Positions 35,247-43,829 of a DNA stretch of 64,000 nucleotides are shown one piece after another (positions within the stretch are counted from its first letter, which is position 1; each line of letters begins with the position of its first letter). Source of the DNA: Bifidobacterium bohemicum DSM 22767 (GTDB lineage Bacteria > Actinomycetota > Actinomycetes > Actinomycetales > Bifidobacteriaceae); NCBI RefSeq assembly GCF_000741525.1, contig NZ_JGYP01000004.1:26639-90638 (forward strand), given 5' to 3'. The translations under genes were made by a program, and so were the position numbers. The notes under the pieces are model-generated. The model was not told the DNA's origin. It saw only the letters and a program-made list of their open reading frames with translations, and did not search any database.

Positions 35247-36598
35247 ACGGAGCCATTGCTGACGCGTTGCCTGATATTCCACGTCTTTATACCGCCATCT
35301 GCGAGTGGCTAGCCTGCGTGGTCTATCTTTTGGTGGTCTATCGGCGGGTGCCGCAATGGCGCACCGGGTTGGTCGCAGCCATAAGCCTGCCCTGCATAAT
35401 AGCAATACAATGTTTTGATGGCGCGGCAAGCCTCGACTTCTGGGTGTTCGGCATGCTACTCGCCTTTGCGGCCATGTATTTGACCGTATTCCTCGCAAGC
35501 GGCACCACCGCCCGCGAGGGACTTTACATCACCGCACGCGCGTTCGTGCTGGCCGAGCTGGTCGCGTCACTGCACTGGCAGATCGTCACTACCCCAAGAG
35601 CGGGAACGGCTGACGGCCCATGGGTGGAGCCGGGCATGATCGGTGGGTTCGTCTCGTGGGCGCTGCCGGCGATCGTGCTTGTCGTCTCGTACGCCCTCTG
35701 TTTCGGGGGCGCCTGGGCCATCGAGCGTCATAATTTCAGTCGGGTCTCGTCGGCTTCGCCGGGGCGCGCCGCCACGATCGGTGCCGTGGCCATCACCATC
35801 GTCACGTTCGCAATGAGCAATCTGAGTTTCATTACCACCAATACTCCTTTCTCCGGCCAGTTCGGCCGTGAGGTCTTTTACATTCGGACGCTGGTGGACC
35901 TGTGCGGCTACGCGATTCTGTATGCCCAGCAGGAGCAGACGCGTGCCCTGCAGGCGAGCGCGGAGCTGAACTCCATCGAAGCTCGGTTGCAGAGCGAGCA
36001 CCAGGAATATCTGCAATCCAAGGAGAATATCGAGTCGCTGGGCCGAATCGCCCACGACCTGAAGCATCAGATCACGGCCCTGCGGGCGGAGGTAGACCCC
36101 GAACGAGTGTCGGCGGGGTTCGATGGCCTTGAGGCGAGCGTCAGGCAGTACAGCGCCCAGCAGCATACCGGCAACCCCGTTCTTGACGTCATCATCACCA
36201 GTAAGTCGCAGGCCGCGGCCCGCAGGAGCATTACATTCACGGCCGTCGCCGACGGCGAACTGCTCGACCCGCTCAGTTCCATGGACATCGCCACGCTTTT
36301 CGGCAACGCGCTTGACAACGCCATTGAGGCGACGGCGCCGGTGACCGACCCGGAACGGCGTCTAATCAAGCTGGCGCTGTACGCACATGGCAATTTCACC
36401 GTGATTCGGGTCGAAAACTACTATGAATCCGCTCTTTCAAAAGACGGGGAGGGCAATCTGCGCTCGACGAAGGCTGATTCGCACACGCACGGTTTCGGCG
36501 TCAAGTCAATCCGGCACATTGCGGCCCAATATGGTGGCAACGTCACCATCAAGACGGAAGATCACTGGTTCACCCTGACTGTGCTGCTGCCGAGATAA
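35243..36598 (+). CDS. sensor histidine kinase, GHKL (AgrC/HPK10-like)
   Basis: A 451-residue membrane kinase partner of the LytTR regulator. The first 235 residues form about six membrane segments with no large outer domain. A coiled linker (about 235-265) leads to the phospho-acceptor region GRIAHDLKHQITAL (His near 270). The GHKL ATPase domain shows LFGNALDNAIEAT (N box) and HTHGFGVKSIRHIAAQYGG (G box). This architecture is that of peptide-sensing AgrC-type kinases; the signal is unknown. Confidence 0.92.
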   Translation: MNGAIADALPDIPRLYTAICEWLACVVYLLVVYRRVPQWRTGLVAAISLPCIIAIQCFDGAASLDFWVFGMLLAFAAMYLTVFLASGTTAREGLYITARAFVLAELVASLHWQIVTTPRAGTADGPWVEPGMIGGFVSWALPAIVLVVSYALCFGGAWAIERHNFSRVSSASPGRAATIGAVAITIVTFAMSNLSFITTNTPFSGQFGREVFYIRTLVDLCGYAILYAQQEQTRALQASAELNSIEARLQSEHQEYLQSKENIESLGRIAHDLKHQITALRAEVDPERVSAGFDGLEASVRQYSAQQHTGNPVLDVIITSKSQAAARRSITFTAVADGELLDPLSSMDIATLFGNALDNAIEATAPVTDPERRLIKLALYAHGNFTVIRVENYYESALSKDGEGNLRSTKADSHTHGFGVKSIRHIAAQYGGNVTIKTEDHWFTLTVLLPR

Positions 36599-36745
36599 GG
36601 GCGCAACCACGAACGGGAAAGTCCGGTGACCGTCCGCGCGGATCGGGTTTCGCTCACCACAGGCAAGCGAAACCAGCGCACCAACCCGCAGCAACTCATC
36701 CATCCCGATGGGGATGCCGCACGGCAGTCCGACCGGGTTCGAGCG

Positions 36746-37414
36746 CTACTCGCCGGCCTTCTTGGATTTGTCGGGCGTGATCCACCATTTGAGCAGGGGG
36801 TAGCTGATGATGACGGCCAGCAGGGTGTTGACCACGGAGGCGATGGTCGAGGAAATGGCGTCGTTCCAACCCAAGTTCTTGCACAAGGTCGTGACGTAGC
36901 CAGGCAGGAGCAGCCCGCACACCACAATGATGACGGCGAGGATCGCGTACTTCCAGGCGGTCGAACGGAAGCTCGCATCGGATTTGAAGACCCATTTCAT
37001 CTGCACGACGAAATTCACGGCCTGCGCCAGAATCTCCGCGATGAGGAAGGTGAGGAAACCACCCAGCCCGTTGGTCGATGGCTTTTCATAGTTGAAAATC
37101 AGGAAGCTGAACGGTTGTGTCAGGTTCAGCGCATGCACGAACACGGCCGTAAGAATCCACACGCATACGAAGCGGGTGATCGTCGAGATGTTCGACAGCA
37201 CGTTGAATTTGATGAACTCCCACAGGTTCGGGTACTTCGCAATCAGGCGACGGCAGGCGGCCATGAAACCGGTTGCGCCGGCGACGGCCGACGTGGCGTC
37301 GCTCGCGGGGACCGACGTGCCATCGGAAGCGGCATGGCGGTCACCCGCGACGTTCGCGCCGTCGTACTTGCCTTGGTCGTTGGCGCCGTATGTGTGGTTG
37401 TCGAGATCAGTCAT
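36746..37414 (-). CDS. GtrA-family membrane protein
   Basis: A 222-residue protein with a hydrophilic N-terminus of about 65 residues and four hydrophobic segments. IKFNVLSNISTITRFVCVW, NFVVQMKWVFKS and the last segment before KWWITPDKSKK match the GtrA group, which is thought to help move polyprenyl-linked sugars across the membrane. ATG 37414 has AAAGGAG upstream, overlapping the end of the GH3 gene by eight bases. Whether the overlap with a beta-glucosidase gene is functional is unknown. Confidence 0.85.
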   Translation of the reverse strand: MTDLDNHTYGANDQGKYDGANVAGDRHAASDGTSVPASDATSAVAGATGFMAACRRLIAKYPNLWEFIKFNVLSNISTITRFVCVWILTAVFVHALNLTQPFSFLIFNYEKPSTNGLGGFLTFLIAEILAQAVNFVVQMKWVFKSDASFRSTAWKYAILAVIIVVCGLLLPGYVTTLCKNLGWNDAISSTIASVVNTLLAVIISYPLLKWWITPDKSKKAGE

Positions 37415-39998
37415 GGCTCTTGAGCTCCTTTGCGATGCGTTTGTTGGCGGACTGGTTGCGGAAGAATCCCGCGATGAACGAACCGATGCCACGGAAGGCG
37501 TGTCCGTTGGCCACCTTGACGACCGCATCGACCATCGCCGAGTCGATCATGCCCTGCGTCATCTTGCACATCGCGCGCGGCGGCATGTTGAGCACGAAAA
37601 GGGCGTTGAGATCGGGCTGGCCGGTCTTCTCACGGGTTTTTGCCTCGCGACTGGTCAGGACCTTGGCGATGGTGCGCGCCAGGAACCCACGCGAGCCGAT
37701 CCATGAGGAGATCGGGTCGTTGGGCCCGAACACGCCGCTGTCGGATTTGCTGCGGCCATTGGCGTTGGCGCCCAGCAGCACCGCGAATTCATCGTCGGTC
37801 ACATGCTTCACGTCGCCGATCAGGTAATGGCCGAGGCGCGGGTCGGCGGCAACCGGGGCGAAGACGGGAACGGAGGCCGCAAGAGCGCCGGCGGTCTTGC
37901 CGTCGGTCGTCGCATCGGAAGCGGCGGCGATGGCCTTGGCGGTGTCCTCCGTGACGACGCAGTGCGCGGAAAGCGGCAGACGCTCAACACAATCACCGAC
38001 CAGAACCTCACGTTCACCGGTCTCGACCTGCCACTGGTCGGCCTTGACGTCGTAGTTGCGGAACGTGTACCGATCGAAGCCCATATGCACGACCTTGCTT
38101 TCGTGGGCACCGAGACCGACCTTCATGAAGCCTTTGAGTTCAAGAGCCGGACGCATCGCACCCCCCGCGACGCCACGTACATACATCTGCGCGACGGTGG
38201 CACCGGGCACGTCCGAGTCGTTAGTGACGGCGAAGCTCACGCCCGAGTCATCGCAAGCCAAATCGGAGTAAGTGAACGAGCTGTAGCTCAAACCATAACC
38301 GAACGGGAAGCGCACCGGCACCTTGGCCGTCTCATAGTACCTGTAGCCCACGAAGGGGCCTTCCCGGTAGGCGGCGTCGCGCTGTGGGACCGGATAGTAG
38401 GCGGCGCTGGGCACGTCTTCGTACTTTATGGGCCACGTCTCGGTCAGATGGCCGGAAGGATTGACTGCTCCGGTGAGCACGCGGACCGCGGCCGACGCGC
38501 CGGCCTGACCGGAAAGCCCGACGTACAGCATCGCGGCAACATCGTCGAAGAACGGCAATTCGACGGGCGAACCGGCCACCAGCACCACGACCACCGGCTT
38601 GCCCGTGGACACGAGAGCCTTGACCAGGTCAAGCTGCGCCTTCGGCAACGACATCGTGGAACGGTCAAGACCTTCGGATTCGCTACGTTCGTCGAGACCG
38701 ATGACGGCAAGCACCACATCGGTGGCGTTCGAACTGGCGAGAGCGACCGCGTCCTCGATCAGCGCGCGGTTCTCGCCGCCGTGACGTTCGTAGCCCTGCT
38801 GATACCCGGAAACCGTGATGTCGGCCGCGTTGTTCAGCTCCTGGAGGATGTTCTCTTCACGGGTCGCGTTGATCTTGGACGAACCGGAACCTTGGTAGCG
38901 CGGAGTCTTGGCCAGGTCGCCGACGACAGCGACCCGCATGCCAGGCCTTAACGGCAGGATCGGGGCGGCGACGTTCCCCTCCTTTTGGCCTTCGGTGGAG
39001 TCCGCGCCCGGCGTAGCTGCGTCGGTCGTGCGCACAGCGGTGTTCTTCAGCAGGACGATCGATCCTTCAGCCACACGCCGGGCGATGTCATGGTGCTTTG
39101 CGATGACATCGTCCGTGAGCAGATCGTCGCGCCCGACACCATTGAAATGCGTACGATCCGCGATTTTCGCAATCTCCGCGACCCGCTTGTCGAGATCGGC
39201 TTCGGTAAGTTCGCCGCGGCCAACGGCCGCGACCAATTCACGCACCGAGGTGAACCCCGGCGAAGGCATCTCCAACGTGCCGCCGGCCTTGACCGCAGCC
39301 ACCGCCGAGTCCGAGCCGCCCCAGTCCGATACGACCATGCCGTCGAAGCCCCATTCGTCGCGCAGGATGTGGGCGAGCAGATGCTTGTTTTCGTGGGCGT
39401 ACACGCCATTGATCTCGTTGTACGACGACATGATGGCCCATGGCCGCGCCTCACGCACCGCGATCTCGAACGCCGTCAGATACAGTTCGCGCAGCGTGCG
39501 CTCGTCGATGACGGAATTCGATGCCTGCCGACGCAGTTCCTGGCTGTTGACCGCGAAATGTTTGGGGCAGGCGGCCACACCATTCGACTGGATGCCGCGA
39601 ATCAGGCCCGAGGCCATGCGCCCGGCGACCATCGGATCCTCCGAATAGTATTCGAAATTGCGCCCGCACAAGGGGTTGCGTTTGATGTTCATGCCCGGTC
39701 CGAGCAGCACGTTGACGTCGAGGTCGTGCGCCTCGCGCCCCAGCGCGCGGCCCATCTGTTCGGCAAGCGCCGGATCCCAGGAATCAGCGACCGTGCCGGC
39801 CGTAGGGAAACAGGTGGCGGGTTTGGAGGCCCCGAGTCCAAGGTGATCGCCGCTGCCGAGCTGCCTGCGGACCCCATGCGGCCCGTCGCTCATCACAAAG
39901 CTCGGAATCCCGGCGCGTTCGTTGCCGCGCGAGTCCCATTCGGAGGCGCCCGAAAGCAGCGCCGCCTTCTCCGTGACCGATAGCTCCGTCAAGTTCAC
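37407..39998 (-). CDS. beta-glucosidase, GH3
   Basis: Intracellular glycosidase of 863 residues, no signal peptide. The GH3 barrel comes first: GPGMNIKRNPLCGRNFEYYSEDP, CPKHFAVNSQE, and the nucleophile Asp in MVVSDWGGSD near residue 222. The alpha/beta sandwich domain and a fibronectin-III-like end (GATVAQMYVRGV, ALELKGFMKVGL) follow, then a C-terminal region of about 150 residues outside the usual GH3 core. GTG 39998 is chosen because AAGGAG lies five bases upstream. Substrate may be a beta-glucoside; family members also cleave beta-xylosides or alpha-arabinosides. Confidence 0.92.
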   Translation of the reverse strand: MNLTELSVTEKAALLSGASEWDSRGNERAGIPSFVMSDGPHGVRRQLGSGDHLGLGASKPATCFPTAGTVADSWDPALAEQMGRALGREAHDLDVNVLLGPGMNIKRNPLCGRNFEYYSEDPMVAGRMASGLIRGIQSNGVAACPKHFAVNSQELRRQASNSVIDERTLRELYLTAFEIAVREARPWAIMSSYNEINGVYAHENKHLLAHILRDEWGFDGMVVSDWGGSDSAVAAVKAGGTLEMPSPGFTSVRELVAAVGRGELTEADLDKRVAEIAKIADRTHFNGVGRDDLLTDDVIAKHHDIARRVAEGSIVLLKNTAVRTTDAATPGADSTEGQKEGNVAAPILPLRPGMRVAVVGDLAKTPRYQGSGSSKINATREENILQELNNAADITVSGYQQGYERHGGENRALIEDAVALASSNATDVVLAVIGLDERSESEGLDRSTMSLPKAQLDLVKALVSTGKPVVVVLVAGSPVELPFFDDVAAMLYVGLSGQAGASAAVRVLTGAVNPSGHLTETWPIKYEDVPSAAYYPVPQRDAAYREGPFVGYRYYETAKVPVRFPFGYGLSYSSFTYSDLACDDSGVSFAVTNDSDVPGATVAQMYVRGVAGGAMRPALELKGFMKVGLGAHESKVVHMGFDRYTFRNYDVKADQWQVETGEREVLVGDCVERLPLSAHCVVTEDTAKAIAAASDATTDGKTAGALAASVPVFAPVAADPRLGHYLIGDVKHVTDDEFAVLLGANANGRSKSDSGVFGPNDPISSWIGSRGFLARTIAKVLTSREAKTREKTGQPDLNALFVLNMPPRAMCKMTQGMIDSAMVDAVVKVANGHAFRGIGSFIAGFFRNQSANKRIAKELKSHD

Positions 39999-40090
39999 GA
40001 CATCTCCTTCTTTCAACATCCTGCCATTGAATCGTAATCTCGCCGATCCGGGCGAGAAACAGGTTGGCAGACGTGAGTGACACCATGCGG

Positions 40091-40181
40091 CGGTAACGCC
40101 TCGTAACCAAGGGTTACGCGCCATATCCGCACGGCACCGCGCATATCCGCAACCTCAGCCTCTCAAGCTATATAGCCTCTC
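40091..40181 (-). promoter_or_regulatory. operator-like repeats upstream of the GH3 gene
   Basis: CGTAACC-AAG-GGTTACG (40102-40118) is a perfect 7-bp inverted repeat about 105 bases upstream of GTG 39998, with another GGTAACG at 40092. Farther up, direct repeats AGCCTCTC (40157-40164, 40174-40181) flank the palindrome GCTATATAGC (40167-40176). These may be regulator sites. The rest of 39999-40358 shows no gene. Confidence 0.35.
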
Positions 40182-40358
40182 ATTCACAATCCTTCCGACC
40201 GCGGCGGCCGCAGGAGCCGAAGCCCTGCACGACGCACCGCGTATTCGGAAGGAGCCGGCGGAACCGACCATCAGCAAAACGGCCAGCCCTCCAAGAAATC
40301 CAACGGCTGTCCGGCACTGGCGAATGCAGGGCCAGGCGGCCATTGGAACATTACCATC

Positions 40359-43349
40359 TCACTGCTTGTCGGAACCATCCGCGGTATTGGACTGTTCCGA
40401 ACCGTCAGCCGACGCGGAACCGACGAGCGGATCGGCGGCATTTGCCGCAGCGAACGCGGCCGACATCTGGGCAGCCTCGCGGCGCCTGCGGAACCGCTTG
40501 ATGGCGATGAATTCAAGAAGCACGAACAGCACTGCGACGATCGCCCAGAGCGCGTACATCGCGATTCTCCACACCGGGGTCTTGGCCTTGGGCTCGCCAT
40601 GCTCATACTCCCAGCCGTTCACGACGGTGTAAAGCACGTTCTTCGAGGCACGCCGCATGGCGATGACCGATGTGGCCGACTTGTCGGTGATGTGGTTGGT
40701 GACCTTGGTGGTGGCCAGCATCGTGTCGCCGCCCCCACGGATGATCTGGTCGCCGTTCTGGAAGCCATAACCGGCGAAATAGTCGGTGAGCACCATGCCG
40801 TGGAAGCCCCACTCGTCGCGCAGCAGCGAGTTGAGCAACGCCGGGTTCGCACCGGCATAGGTGGGCCCGATGTAGTTGAAGGAGCTCATCGCGGCCTGCG
40901 CGCCGCCGGTCTTCGCGCTCATCTCGAAGGGCTTGAGGAACACCTCGCGCATCGCCTGCTCGTTCACCCACGTGCACAGCATGTTGGTGCGGTTGGTCTC
41001 CTGCTCGTTCATCGCGAAATGCTTGATGAAGGAATAGACGCCCTTGGAGCGGGCACCTTCGATCTGGCTCGCGGCAGTGGTGCCGGCCAACAGCGGATCC
41101 TCCGAGAAGTACTCGAAGTTGCGCCCGCCGAACACGTTGCGATGCACGTTCATAGCCGGTGCGTACCAGCCCGCGACGTGCATGTCGTGGCCCATCTGGC
41201 CGATCATCTCACCGAACTGCCTGGCGAGGTCCTTGTTGAAAGTGCAGGCGAAGGCGGTTGAGGCCGGGAAGCCGATCGAACCGATCTTGGTGAAGTTGTT
41301 GTTGAGAGAGGCCGGGCCGTCCGCATCGGTCATGCGCACCTTGCCTATGGAGTCGATCGCGGAGGTGCCGTAGCCGGCGTTCGCGATCAGGTCGTCCATG
41401 TCCTTGAACGTCAGCTGATCGAGCAGCTTGTCCCACTGCGGGTCGTCATAGGACTTGCCGCGCAACGACGCCAGACGTACGTGGTTCTTCGCGCCCGTCG
41501 TCGGCATCCTGTCGCTCGACTTGTCGTAATCGGTCGGCTTGTAGTTGCCGTTGTTGGTGAACTCGGACTTGACCTTATCGCTCATCGCGAAATCCGTCGG
41601 GGCCGCGGTGGCCTTCTCGAAGTTCGCGAAGTGGCCGGCGCGCGAAAGGTAGGTTACGTTGTCGCCTTCGGCGTTGTCGAAGTGGTTGGTCGCAGGGACC
41701 TTGTCGCCGTTATGGGTGTCGCCCTTGGAATTGTAGATTCGGGTGGCATCGATGACGACCGGCTTCGTGTCGATCACGGTGTGGGAATCGGACTGCAACG
41801 AAACGTCATACCGGCCACCCTCAAGCACATACGCCTTGTCGACCTTCTGGTCATAGGAGGCCATGTCGGAGTCCTTGAAGGAGATCTTCACGGTCTGCGA
41901 GGCGCCCGGCTCCAGGTTGCCGGTCTTGGCATAGGCGACCAGATTGGTGCTCGCCTTCTCGATGCCTCCTTCGGTATATGGCGGGTTGTAATAGGCCTCG
42001 ACGACGTCCTTGCCTGCCTTGTCGCCAGTGTTCCTGACGGTGACGTCGAAGCTCACCTTGCCGCCGGAATGGGTGATCGCGCCCATCTTCTCGCTGAACT
42101 TGGTGTAGCTCAGCCCGTAGCCGAACGGGTAGCGGACCATCTCGTCGTAGTTGATCAGGCCTTCCTTTGCGGCGGTCTCGTAGAAGCGGTAACCGACGTA
42201 GATGCCCTCGGTGTAGTTGACGAACGTGGGCTTGACGGTGTCCTTGCCGCCGGTGAAATTGGGGACGACCTGCGTGAATTCGTCAACGTTGTTGTACTTG
42301 AAGTTACCGAAGTTGTTGTAGTTCACGGACTTCTTGAGGTTCTTCAGGAACGTGTCGGAGGTGCGGCCGGAGGGGTTGACCTTACCGGCGAGCACGCGTC
42401 CCAGCGAGGTGAAGCCGGTCTGTCCGGCGGGCGGGCACCACAACAGCGACTTGATCTGCGGGTACTGGTCGAGGAAGTCGAATTGGAACGTGTTCGCGCC
42501 GTTGTAGACGACCGTGACGTTCTTGAAGTTTTTGGCGACCAGGTCGAGCATGTTCTTTTCGGTCTGGCTGAGCTCGAGGATGGACTGTCCGGGTTTGAAG
42601 TCCTCGTAATCCTTGGAGTTGTCCTTATAGGTGATGCCCTTGGCCTTCATGTCGGTGGGCAGGTCCGCACCTTCGCCGCCGACGCGGCTGATGACCACGA
42701 CGGCCTGATCGGAATAGGACTTCGCCTCGTCGATCAGGCTCGGGGAATACTTGTCAGCCGGCACTTCGGGCAGGGTCCAGTCCTGGGCGAACATGCCCAC
42801 TTCCGGACGTTCCTTGCGGTAATCGGTGTACAGTTTGGAAAGCTTATCGTTCGGCTTGAGCCCGGCGTTCTTCATGCCCTGCAGCATGGAGACGGTCGGG
42901 TACTGCTTCGACATCGAGCCTGAGCCCGTGCCGCCGTAGACGGGGTTCGTGGAACCCCAGCCGAAGACGTTGACCTTCTTGTCCTTGAGCGGCAACGTGG
43001 AGTCGTCGTTCTTCAGCAGGGTGATGGCTTCGTTTTCGACGTCTTCGGCCAGCTTGTTGGCCTTGTCCACCGTGCCCTGCTGCAGCTCGTATTTCTCTGA
43101 GCTGGCGTTATTGAGCAGGGTCTGCATGGGGCCGGTGAGCATCATCGAGATGGCGGCCACAATGGCGACCATCGCCACCAGCCAAACCTCACTACGCACC
43201 AGTTTGCGTGTGCCGTCGGCCTTCACTGTCTTCTTGTTGACCGCGATGCTGACGATGATCGCCAAAACCAGCAAGACGCCGATGACCACCAGATAGGGCA
43301 CCAGCGACTTGATGACATTGACGACGTCAGCCATGTTGATTTGCAGCAT
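40359..43349 (-). CDS. membrane-anchored GH3 glycosidase with permuted domains
   Basis: About 996 residues. Two hydrophobic segments lie near the N-terminus (about 15-35 and 53-70) and one near the C-terminus (about 925-950), so the catalytic part is probably held at the outer membrane face. The order of GH3 domains is reversed: the second alpha/beta domain (NVFGWGSTNPVYGGTGSGS) comes first and the fibronectin-III-like part follows (VTVRNTGDKAGKDVVEAYY). The barrel with FGGRNFEYFSEDPLLAG and nucleophile Asp in MVLTDYFAGYG is last (near residue 854). Such an inverted order is known in some GH3 enzymes. ATG 43349 has GAGGAGG upstream. The substrate is probably an external glycan. Confidence 0.88.
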   Translation of the reverse strand: MLQINMADVVNVIKSLVPYLVVIGVLLVLAIIVSIAVNKKTVKADGTRKLVRSEVWLVAMVAIVAAISMMLTGPMQTLLNNASSEKYELQQGTVDKANKLAEDVENEAITLLKNDDSTLPLKDKKVNVFGWGSTNPVYGGTGSGSMSKQYPTVSMLQGMKNAGLKPNDKLSKLYTDYRKERPEVGMFAQDWTLPEVPADKYSPSLIDEAKSYSDQAVVVISRVGGEGADLPTDMKAKGITYKDNSKDYEDFKPGQSILELSQTEKNMLDLVAKNFKNVTVVYNGANTFQFDFLDQYPQIKSLLWCPPAGQTGFTSLGRVLAGKVNPSGRTSDTFLKNLKKSVNYNNFGNFKYNNVDEFTQVVPNFTGGKDTVKPTFVNYTEGIYVGYRFYETAAKEGLINYDEMVRYPFGYGLSYTKFSEKMGAITHSGGKVSFDVTVRNTGDKAGKDVVEAYYNPPYTEGGIEKASTNLVAYAKTGNLEPGASQTVKISFKDSDMASYDQKVDKAYVLEGGRYDVSLQSDSHTVIDTKPVVIDATRIYNSKGDTHNGDKVPATNHFDNAEGDNVTYLSRAGHFANFEKATAAPTDFAMSDKVKSEFTNNGNYKPTDYDKSSDRMPTTGAKNHVRLASLRGKSYDDPQWDKLLDQLTFKDMDDLIANAGYGTSAIDSIGKVRMTDADGPASLNNNFTKIGSIGFPASTAFACTFNKDLARQFGEMIGQMGHDMHVAGWYAPAMNVHRNVFGGRNFEYFSEDPLLAGTTAASQIEGARSKGVYSFIKHFAMNEQETNRTNMLCTWVNEQAMREVFLKPFEMSAKTGGAQAAMSSFNYIGPTYAGANPALLNSLLRDEWGFHGMVLTDYFAGYGFQNGDQIIRGGGDTMLATTKVTNHITDKSATSVIAMRRASKNVLYTVVNGWEYEHGEPKAKTPVWRIAMYALWAIVAVLFVLLEFIAIKRFRRRREAAQMSAAFAAANAADPLVGSASADGSEQSNTADGSDKQ

Positions 43350-43599
43350 GTTTGAGTCCTCCTCTTCGTTTCCTCGTACACGAACCAAGCCCTCAACGGC
43401 CTTGCCGAAAGCCTGTTGCGCGAACATGCGGACCGCCCGGTGTCGCTCCCGGACAATTCGTCATTCCGCCCGTTGCATGTCCAATTTTATTCTCCACGTT
43501 CGTCTGTCGGGGTGAGAGCCGCTCCCCCCATCCTGTCGATTCCCCTGCACAACCTGTAGCCATCGGTCAGATTGACGGACGCTGAATCGCACTGGCTTG

Positions 43600-43609
43600 C
43601 CCCCCCCCC
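43600..43609. repeat. C10 homopolymer upstream of the permuted GH3 gene
   Basis: Ten C (ten G on the coding strand) lie 251 bases upstream of ATG 43349. The surrounding 43350-43806 contains no supported gene; a promoter was not identified. Confidence 0.8.
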
Positions 43610-43806
43610 GGGCATCACCGTCCTGAAGCCGCGACGTCGTCGGAAAACTAGATGATGACGCATGCTGCGTCCGGCATGAAATCATCGGCGCCTGACACAT
43701 GCGTCCACCATGACTTGAGGACCGTATCCATGACAGTGTGAACAAATTCATCCCCATCGATGGTATTAGCGTCATCAAAGGGGAGGAATCATGACTCGTG
43801 GTCAGG

Positions 43807-43829
43807 AAGGGCTTTTGCCACGCGCCCTT
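43807..43829 (-). terminator. hairpin at the end of the LRR protein gene
   Basis: AAGGGC (43807-43812) and GCCCTT (43824-43829) form a 6-bp stem that overlaps the stop codon on the minus strand. No long T run follows. Confidence 0.4.

Noticed and set aside
41481..42923. 480-codon plus-strand open frame
   Set aside because: It lies wholly antisense to the GH3 gene, whose motifs are intact; long open frames opposite real genes are common in high-GC DNA.
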